From Dehalococcoidales bacterium (GTDB taxonomy: Bacteria > Chloroflexota > Dehalococcoidia > Dehalococcoidales > RBG-16-60-22): a DNA stretch of 10,916 nt. Below are positions 6,234 through 10,916 of this stretch, one piece after another. The notes under the pieces are model-generated. The model made no database searches. It was not told the origin of the DNA and was given only the letters and a program-made list of their open reading frames with translations. Where the stretch lies: contig JADHXF010000053.1 of the NCBI GenBank assembly GCA_016783105.1, forward strand, positions 1 through 10,916. Reading direction: 5' to 3'. The position numbers and the translations under genes are program-made. The stretch's first letter is position 1. Every line of letters starts with the position of its first letter.

Positions 6234-7274
6234 TTAGCTTAAAAAGTCGAAAGCCGGAATGTCTTTTTGCCCCTTGGCTTTTTCATATGCCAGCTTGGCA
6301 CAGGCCATATCCTGAATCGCCAATCCGGTTGAGTCGAAAATGGTTATCTCCTGGTCGTTCTCACGCCCTTTCTTCATGCCAGCGGCTACCTCTCCCAGGG
6401 TGCTGTAAATGTTTTCAACTTTTATCTGGCCCTTCGCCGAAGGGATGTTGATTTCACCAGAATGACAGGCTTGTTCAAGTTCATCAACGACAATCTTCGC
6501 GCCGAGCAATAAATCGGCTTCTAGCTCCTGCTTCCCCTCGGCATCAGCGCCGATCGCGTTTATATGAGTTCCTGGTCTGATATACTGCTTTTTAACGAAT
6601 GGTTTCCTTGATGGGGTCGTAGTCACGACGATATCAGCTTCAGCGGCGGCTTTTACAGTCTTCACGGTGTTGACCTTCAGGCTTAATTCTGTTCCCATCG
6701 CCTCGGCAAACCGGCGAGCCGCCTCTTCATTCTGGTCAAATACCTTCACCTCTTCAATAGCGGGCAGTACCAGGCTTATGGCAAGGAGTTGTGCCCTGGC
6801 CTGTCTTCCCGCACCTATCAATCCGATGACGGTTGAATCTCGGCGAGCCAGGTACTTAACGGCGATACCTCCTGCGGCTCCCGTTCGCAAGTTGGTAATT
6901 TGCGTGCCATCCATGATGGCGAGGGGATAACTGGTTTTCGGGTCACACAGAATAATTGTGGCCAATACACTGGGTAAATGATACCGGTAGTTATCTGGAT
7001 ATACACTTACCCATTTAACTCCGGCGATTCCATCAATGTAAGCGGGCATAGCTCTAAAATCACCATTGTGCTCCGGTAAGTTCAAGTATATCTTGGGGGG
7101 CATAATTGCCTTGCCGTGCGCCTTCAGAATAAAAACATTTTCCACTGCTTCCAGCACTTGGCTCATGTTGAGCAGTTTTTCAATTTCGCGTCTGCCGAGC
7201 AACAGCGTCTCAGGCGTTGTAGAACCTTTCCCATTCTTACTAGCGGTACCACCTGATGCAGCATTGTTTGCCAT
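6234..7274 (-). CDS. Ornithine cyclodeaminase / mu-crystallin family enzyme (alanine dehydrogenase-like)
   Basis: This is an NAD(P)-dependent enzyme of the OCD/mu-crystallin family, whose members include ornithine cyclodeaminase, archaeal-type alanine dehydrogenase and ketimine reductases. It has 346 residues, slightly longer than the usual 320-330 because of a polar N-terminal extension of about 20. FRAMPAYIDGIAGVKWVSVYP (73-93) carries the substrate-side arginine and lysine (R74, K87). TQITNLRTGAAGG (124-136) is the conserved helix start. VIGLIGAGRQARAQL (149-163) is the Rossmann G-x-G-x-x-A loop. NAIGADAEGKQEL (239-251) holds the family aspartate D244, and FDSTGLAIQD (313-322) is also conserved. 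The start ATG has GGAGG five bases upstream and lies 12 bases after the MauE-like gene, so the two are one operon. Ornithine use is not implied, since no other arginine/ornithine gene is present. Reductive amination, or deamination linked to the neighbouring transaminases, is a reasonable inference. Confidence 0.9.
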   Translation of the reverse strand: MANNAASGGTASKNGKGSTTPETLLLGRREIEKLLNMSQVLEAVENVFILKAHGKAIMPPKIYLNLPEHNGDFRAMPAYIDGIAGVKWVSVYPDNYRYHLPSVLATIILCDPKTSYPLAIMDGTQITNLRTGAAGGIAVKYLARRDSTVIGLIGAGRQARAQLLAISLVLPAIEEVKVFDQNEEAARRFAEAMGTELSLKVNTVKTVKAAAEADIVVTTTPSRKPFVKKQYIRPGTHINAIGADAEGKQELEADLLLGAKIVVDELEQACHSGEINIPSAKGQIKVENIYSTLGEVAAGMKKGRENDQEITIFDSTGLAIQDMACAKLAYEKAKGQKDIPAFDFLS

Positions 7275-7286
7275 ACTTCCCTCCGC

Positions 7287-7901
7287 CTAATCTTTTTTCT
7301 TCGCGATTCTGTCTCCGGCCAGGAACCAGGGATGAACATCGAAAAAAGTTCTCTGACCCCAGAACAGGATGAGCAGGATTAAAGCCAGCATTACTAAATC
7401 TATGACCAGTGCGCCGGTAACCGAGAGTTCGGTTATCGGTATATTTACCAGCTTGCCGAGGCAGTCACACGGCTCACCTCCAAGTCTGTTTATAATCAAA
7501 AGGCTATTGTGAGTGATAAAACCGGCAATCAGCACCAGGGAAAAAATGGCCACAAGTTTGGTGGCGATGCCGGCAATTAAGAGCAGGCCAATGGCAAGCT
7601 CTATACGCGGCAGCCAGTTAAAAACAGCCTTAGCCACAGCCTGTGTCAGAAAGTCTGGCAGGGGGATAAAGAAAATCCTGACCGTATCGGGCTGGTGTAG
7701 CAATTTACCCAGACCGGCGACAACAAAAATTAGTCCCAGGATTATACCGGCGCCTATGCTTATCCGATGCTTATGACGCAGGATGTTTTTTAAACCGCGG
7801 TTAAATAGCTGTTTTTGCCTTGCCAATGTTCCTCCGTCCTGACTGCCACTATTATAGTCCGGGCATGACCCAGATGAATACTCCTGTCTGGAAAGCGACA
7901 C
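7287..7901 (-). CDS. DoxX/MauE-like four-helix membrane protein with CxC motif
   Basis: This is a small integral membrane protein of the DoxX/MauE superfamily, 204 residues from the GTG at 7899-7901. Hydrophobic helices lie at about 47-66, 96-113, 115-137 and 162-182. GLIFVVAGLGKLLHQPD (56-72) matches the G-x-x-F-x-x-AG-x-x-K-L helix of the family, and GGEPCDCLGK (141-150) carries the C-x-C pair seen in MauE-type members, which are linked to disulfide handling in methylamine dehydrogenase maturation. No mau structural gene is near, so that specific role is not claimed. The first 25 residues are polar and unlike a membrane-protein N-terminus. A TTG at 7824-7826 with GGAGG four bases upstream would give a 179-residue protein and may be the true start. 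The GTG lies three bases after the upstream aminotransferase stop and could be translationally coupled. Function in this operon is unknown. Confidence 0.8.
   Translation of the reverse strand: MSLSRQEYSSGSCPDYNSGSQDGGTLARQKQLFNRGLKNILRHKHRISIGAGIILGLIFVVAGLGKLLHQPDTVRIFFIPLPDFLTQAVAKAVFNWLPRIELAIGLLLIAGIATKLVAIFSLVLIAGFITHNSLLIINRLGGEPCDCLGKLVNIPITELSVTGALVIDLVMLALILLILFWGQRTFFDVHPWFLAGDRIAKKKD
7831..7835 (-). promoter_or_regulatory. Ribosome binding site suggesting an alternative TTG start
   Basis: On the minus strand GGAGG is followed by AACA and then TTG (7826-7824), in frame with the MauE-like gene. The longer GTG start has no Shine-Dalgarno sequence. Starting here would drop 25 polar residues and leave all four membrane helices intact. 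Confidence 0.45.
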
Positions 7902-7904
7902 TGA

Positions 7905-9269
7905 TTAGCAAAACTCATTCTCGAAATCAGTGAGGGCTTTGTTAATGATATCCAGTGCGGTGTCTATCTCACCGTTCGTGATAGTGAATGGTGGTGCCAT
8001 CATAATTTCATCGCCTCCTACCCCCTGTATAACACCGCTAACCGGGTAAACCATGCATCCATTCTCCATGGCCCGCTGATGTACGCGGGAAGAAGCCAGG
8101 AGAGCCGGGTCGAAGGGCTCTCTGGTCTTTTTGTCTTTCACCAGTTCGATGCCTAAAAGCATACCTTTGCCCCGGATATCACCGACAGTAGCATGATGGG
8201 ACAGCTTCTCTCTGGCTTGCTGGTGCAGATATTCACCTGACCTGGCGCTTCGCTCGACCAGTCCCTCCTTTTCGATAATATCAATCACCGCCAGGACAGC
8301 AGCACAGGAAACCGGGTTTCCCGCCGTAGTATAAGCGTTGATAAATTTAGCGCCCGTTTTTTCAAAAACCCTGGCGATATTGTCACTAACGAGCATAGCG
8401 GCCAATGGGGTGTAACCACCGGTCATGCCTTTGGCCATGGTGATTATATCGGGCTGAACACCCCAGTGGTTTATACCGAACCACTTACCCGTTCTCCCGA
8501 ACCCGCATATAATCTCGTCGTCGATGAAAAGAACATCATGTTTATCGCATATTTCACGGATTATGGGGTAATATTCGGGAACAGGTACCATGCCTGCGGT
8601 TGCGGCACCGCCGATAGGCTCGGCAATAAAGGCGGAAATATACTGAGCGCCTACCTGCTTGATTAACGTATCTAAAGCCTTGGCGCAGATAACGCCGCAG
8701 GCCGGATAGCTCAACTGGTAGGGGCAGCGGTAGCACAGTGGCGCCTCTATCTTGGGCCAGCGGAATAAAATCGGGCTGAACTTTATGCGGCGACTGGTAA
8801 ACCCGCTTACTGACAGCGCCCCCAATGTCATACCGTGGTAGCTCTGCCATCTTGATATCACGATGTGTTTCTCCGGCTTCCCGTTTTCCAGATGATATTG
8901 GCGGGCGAGTTTTATCGCTGATTCCGTGGCTTCTGAGCCACTATTGAGGAACTGAATTCGTGACATATTTTGAGGAGCCCTTTTGAGAATCCGCTCGGCC
9001 AGCTCCCCCTCTCGTTCATTAATCCAGAAGGGATTGAAACACAGGCTTATCTTTTTCATCTGCTCGACCACAGCCTGTGTTACTCTCTGGTCGCCATGTC
9101 CTATACAGCAAGCCTGCGGACTACCGGAAAAATCGATATATCTTTTACCGTCCTGGTCAAAGAGATAAATACCTTCCCCGTGGTCGCAGATGCGTTCCGC
9201 GGGTAGTGGTGATAGCACGCCGAATAGTCTGCCTCTCGCCTTTTTCGCTGTTTCCAATCGGTTTAACAT
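7905..9269 (-). CDS. Class III aminotransferase (omega-amino acid / GABA-type)
   Basis: This is a PLP-dependent class III transaminase, 454 residues from the ATG at 9267-9269, typical of omega-amino acid:pyruvate/2-oxoglutarate transaminases. From that ATG: GIYLFDQDGKRYIDFSGS (33-50), LNSGSEATESAIKLARQYH (108-126; phosphate binding), SYHGMTLGALSVSG (143-156; ring-stacking tyrosine/histidine), IAEPIGG (215-221), FIDDEIICGFGRTG (248-261; D251 to the PLP nitrogen) and TMAKGMTGGY (277-286; K280 is the Schiff-base lysine). Residues 179-195 hold C-x2-C-x8-C-x3-C. An in-frame GTG eight codons upstream would lengthen the protein slightly but lacks a ribosome site. It is the first gene of a minus-strand operon with the MauE-like and OCD-family genes, under a good promoter. 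The amino donor is not determined; GABA, beta-alanine, taurine and similar donors are all possible for this family. Confidence 0.93.
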   Translation of the reverse strand: MLNRLETAKKARGRLFGVLSPLPAERICDHGEGIYLFDQDGKRYIDFSGSPQACCIGHGDQRVTQAVVEQMKKISLCFNPFWINEREGELAERILKRAPQNMSRIQFLNSGSEATESAIKLARQYHLENGKPEKHIVISRWQSYHGMTLGALSVSGFTSRRIKFSPILFRWPKIEAPLCYRCPYQLSYPACGVICAKALDTLIKQVGAQYISAFIAEPIGGAATAGMVPVPEYYPIIREICDKHDVLFIDDEIICGFGRTGKWFGINHWGVQPDIITMAKGMTGGYTPLAAMLVSDNIARVFEKTGAKFINAYTTAGNPVSCAAVLAVIDIIEKEGLVERSARSGEYLHQQAREKLSHHATVGDIRGKGMLLGIELVKDKKTREPFDPALLASSRVHQRAMENGCMVYPVSGVIQGVGGDEIMMAPPFTITNGEIDTALDIINKALTDFENEFC

Positions 9270-9280
9270 TTCCCCGTTTT

Positions 9281-9286
9281 CCTCCT
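9281..9286 (-). promoter_or_regulatory. Ribosome binding site deciding the class III start
   Basis: On the minus strand AGGAGG is followed by 11 bases and then ATG (9269-9267). The spacing is long but the match is perfect. The upstream in-frame GTG (9293-9291) would place this site inside the coding region and has no site of its own. Confidence 0.45.
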
Positions 9287-9301
9287 TTTTCACCCTGGAT
9301 T

Positions 9302-9311
9302 TGACGCGTCA
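9302..9311. promoter_or_regulatory. 10-bp palindrome TGACGCGTCA, candidate operator
   Basis: TGACGCGTCA is a perfect self-complementary 10-mer. It lies about 16-25 bases after the predicted minus-strand transcription start and before the aminotransferase start codon, a position typical of repressor sites. No regulator gene is present in the window and no specific family is assigned. Confidence 0.35.
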
Positions 9312-9333
9312 TTAATACCTATCTTTCGGCCTT

Positions 9334-9362
9334 ATTTTACGCAACACCACTTTTTATTTCAA
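9334..9362 (-). promoter_or_regulatory. Good sigma70-type promoter of the aminotransferase operon
   Basis: On the minus strand TTGAAA (9362-9357; 5 of 6) is separated by exactly 17 bases from TAAAAT (9339-9334; 5 of 6). Transcription would begin near 9327, about 58 bases before the preferred ATG. It is the best promoter match seen in the window and sits in the divergent gap with the MFS gene. Confidence 0.65.
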
Positions 9363-9382
9363 TTCAGCTTCTATATAAATTT

Positions 9383-9411
9383 TTGCTTTCTGGTTTATAA
9401 TTACCTAGTAT
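9383..9411 (+). promoter_or_regulatory. Candidate promoter of the MFS gene
   Basis: TTGCTT (9383-9388), a 17-base spacer and TAGTAT (9406-9411; 4 of 6) could drive the MFS gene from about 9418. An alternative -10, TATAAT at 9396-9401, is perfect but lacks a -35 box. The AT-rich region allows chance matches, so which is used is unclear. Confidence 0.35.
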
Positions 9412-9447
9412 TAGATAGCTCACCAGCGTATTTCACAAGGGCGCAAA

Positions 9448-9453
9448 GAGAGG
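9448..9453 (+). promoter_or_regulatory. Ribosome binding site supporting a TTG start
   Basis: GAGAGG, within AGAGAGGT (one mismatch to AGGAGGT), ends five bases before TTG at 9459-9461. It supports the rare TTG initiation codon for the MFS gene; the next ATG in frame would already be inside the first membrane helix. Confidence 0.6.
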
Positions 9454-9458
9454 TCCGC

Positions 9459-10697
9459 TTGGGTAACCGAACTGGTTCATATTCGACAGAAAATAAAAAA
9501 CCGCTATTTCGATATGATTACATTGTAGTTGCCGTTGCTTTCCTGATTACAGCCATAATGTGGGGGACATTTCACTCGTTTGGTGTTTTTCTCAAACCAC
9601 TGGCCACCGAACTTGGGTGGACGATGGCAACCACATCGGGCGCCATCTCTCTTTCTTTCATCTTGCTGGGCATCCTTGGCATTATCGCCGGAAAATTGAC
9701 CGACAAATTTGGCCCCAGAATTGTGGTGGTGACCTGTGGCCTTTTGCTGAGTTCAGGCTATATGTTGATGTCTCAGGTCAATGCTATCTGGCAGCTGTAT
9801 CTCTTCTACGGAGTATTGATAGGTGCCGGTATGAGTGGCTGTGTCCCATCATTGATGTCTACGATAGCCAGGCGGTTTTTAAAAAGAAGAGGCATGATGA
9901 CCGGCATTGCCATTTCCGGTTTGGGTGTAGGTATGTTGATAATGTCACCAATGGCCAACTGGCTTATCTCTGTGCATGGCTGGCGTAGCTCTTATATCAT
10001 CATCGGAGTCATGGTGCTGGCATTGGTTGTTGTCCCGGCACAGCTGCTCAGGAATTACCCGGGGCAAACGGGACAATTCATACATGGCAGGAATACAGAG
10101 AGAGACGATTTGCAGAAGACCGGGTTTTCCTTTATGGAGGCAATTCATAGCCAGCGGTTCTGGATGCTTGGTGTGGCGTTGATATGTTTGTTTCTGGGCA
10201 TAGAGGCGGTTCTGGTACATATTGTGCCCCATGCCATAGGTTTGGGAATCTCCGCAGCCAATGCCGCCATTATTTTAGCTGTTATCGGCGGGTTAAGTAC
10301 GGTTGGCAGAATTGTAATGGGTAGTGCCAGTGACCGGATTGGGAATAAGCCAGCCTTAATTATTTGCTTCGTTTTAATCTTAATTGCTTTACTCTGGCTG
10401 CTGGTGGCCAAAAAGTTGTGGATGCTCTACATTTTTACGGCAATATTTGGTTTTGGCTATGGTGGCTCAGCCGCGCTGCTCTCACCAATCGTCGCTGAGC
10501 TATTTGGGTTGAGTTCACACGGTGCCCTCCTGGGCGTTATTCTTTTTATGGTTACCATCGGCGAGGCCAGCGGCCCTATTCTGGCTGGTTCTATCTTTGA
10601 TGTTACCGGCAGCTATAGCACGGCTTTCTTACTTTGCGCTTTGGTAGTTGTGCTCGGTTCGATGCTGGTCTCATTTTTAAAACCAGCTCGAGCGTAG
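9459..10697 (+). CDS. MFS transporter, monocarboxylate/oxalate carrier-like
   Basis: This is a 12-helix major facilitator of 412 residues, of usual length. Helix 1 begins near residue 20 (YIVVAVAFLITAIMWGTF). The cytoplasmic loop 2-3 holds the MFS signature GKLTDKFGPR (78-87) and the second half its relic GSASDRIGNK (288-297). RRFLKRRGMMTGIAISGLGVG (138-158) resembles the R-R-x-x-A-x-GIA-x-SG block of monocarboxylate porters and oxalate:formate antiporters, and GHS-x-G is replaced by TFHSFGVFLKPL (37-48). A polar central loop lies at about 200-225. The start is TTG, supported by a ribosome site. The gene is divergent from the aminotransferase operon across a 165-base (or 189-base) shared control region, so coordinated regulation is plausible. 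It may export a keto-acid product or import a carboxylate; direction and substrate are inferred only from family and context. Confidence 0.9.
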   Translation: MGNRTGSYSTENKKPLFRYDYIVVAVAFLITAIMWGTFHSFGVFLKPLATELGWTMATTSGAISLSFILLGILGIIAGKLTDKFGPRIVVVTCGLLLSSGYMLMSQVNAIWQLYLFYGVLIGAGMSGCVPSLMSTIARRFLKRRGMMTGIAISGLGVGMLIMSPMANWLISVHGWRSSYIIIGVMVLALVVVPAQLLRNYPGQTGQFIHGRNTERDDLQKTGFSFMEAIHSQRFWMLGVALICLFLGIEAVLVHIVPHAIGLGISAANAAIILAVIGGLSTVGRIVMGSASDRIGNKPALIICFVLILIALLWLLVAKKLWMLYIFTAIFGFGYGGSAALLSPIVAELFGLSSHGALLGVILFMVTIGEASGPILAGSIFDVTGSYSTAFLLCALVVVLGSMLVSFLKPARA

Positions 10698-10781
10698 TCT
10701 TCACCAGGTATTAAGCAATAAGCCAGATAATAGTCAGGCGCTTTGAGGGCCTCCCCCCGGACCCGCCCTGTTTCCACCGTA

Positions 10782-10851
10782 TCAGGTGGTCGTGAGTTTT
10801 AATTTCACGCCTATGGTCGGGGTGGTCGGATTTGAACCGACGACCACCTGA
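10782..10851. repeat. 12-bp inverted repeat between tRNA-Pro and its 3' flank
   Basis: TCAGGTGGTCGT (10782-10793) in the flank is the exact reverse complement of ACGACCACCTGA (10840-10851), which is part of the tRNA gene (3' side of the anticodon stem, variable loop and start of the T arm). It lies beyond the CCA end on the 3' side. The remaining gap 10698-10813 shows no gene and no clear terminator for the MFS gene. Confidence 0.6.
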
Positions 10852-10890
10852 ACCCCATTCAGGTGCGCTACCTGGCTGCGCTACACCCCG
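10814..10890 (-). tRNA. tRNA-Pro (anticodon GGG)
   Basis: The 77-base gene on the minus strand folds as a full cloverleaf. The acceptor stem CGGGGTG pairs with CACCCCG, the D arm is GCGC...GCGC, the anticodon stem is CCTGA/TCAGG, and the T arm contains GGTTCAAATCC. The anticodon loop ATGGGGT gives anticodon GGG (10854-10856), which reads the proline codons CCC and CCU. Discriminator A73 and the CCA tail (10814-10816) are encoded. A TAGCAT hexamer at 10905-10900 could be its -10 box; the -35 region would lie beyond the window. Confidence 0.97.
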
Positions 10891-10916
10891 ACACACTGTA
10901 TGCTACCACGTTTTCA

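Noticed and set aside
6234..7274. True ornithine cyclodeaminase (proline synthesis from ornithine)
   Set aside because: The family is broad, the sequence around VKWVSVYPDN looks more like the alanine-dehydrogenase-type members, and no ornithine-related gene is nearby, so only the family is claimed.
10711..10896. 61-codon open frame on the minus strand reading GVAQPGSAPEWGSGGRRFKS
   Set aside because: It is the translation of the tRNA-Pro gene, a well-known false protein; the cloverleaf explains the sequence.

Overview
This window is bacterial accessory-metabolism DNA with moderate GC. It carries nine confidently called protein genes, a possible gene tail at the left edge and one tRNA-Pro(GGG) gene at the right edge. 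The combination of a TRAP substrate-binding lipoprotein with a long Ala-Pro linker, HemL-like and class III aminotransferases, an ornithine cyclodeaminase-family enzyme and a DoxX/MauE-like membrane protein recalls Chloroflexota (Dehalococcoidia) genomes. That placement is an impression from gene style and could not be tested here.

Layout: (1) 1-281 is a leader, with a possible tail of an upstream reading frame at 1-78 and a -10-like TATAAT before the first gene. (2) 282-1658 (+) is a glutamate-1-semialdehyde-aminomutase-like class III aminotransferase with an unusual four-cysteine insert. (3) 1754-2650 (-) is a class IV (branched-chain/D-amino-acid type) aminotransferase, convergent with gene 2. 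(4) 2871-6084 (-) is a complete TRAP transporter in the order dctP, dctQ, dctM. A 16-bp perfect hairpin lies between dctP and dctQ, dctQ and dctM overlap by 4 bases, and dctP appears to have its own promoter. (5) 6234-9269 (-) is a tight three-gene operon: class III aminotransferase, DoxX/MauE-like membrane protein, and ornithine cyclodeaminase/alanine dehydrogenase-family enzyme. It is driven from a good sigma70-type promoter at 9334-9362. (6) 9459-10697 (+) is a divergent MFS carrier resembling monocarboxylate/oxalate carriers, with a TTG start. (7) 10814-10890 (-) is tRNA-Pro with an encoded CCA end.

How the genes may work together (inference): the TRAP system and the MFS carrier both belong to families that move carboxylates. 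The three PLP aminotransferases and the NAD(P)-linked OCD/alanine-dehydrogenase-like enzyme interconvert amino acids and keto acids. The simplest reading is an uptake-and-transamination locus for one or more amino or keto carboxylates, with the dehydrogenase possibly recycling the amino acceptor. The substrate cannot be read from the sequence. The most distinctive points are the four-cysteine clusters in both class III aminotransferases, the CxC-bearing MauE-like membrane protein between two of the enzymes, the dctP-dctQ hairpin, and a 10-bp palindrome placed like an operator in the divergent promoter region. I see no CRISPR array, insertion sequence, phage gene or defence gene.
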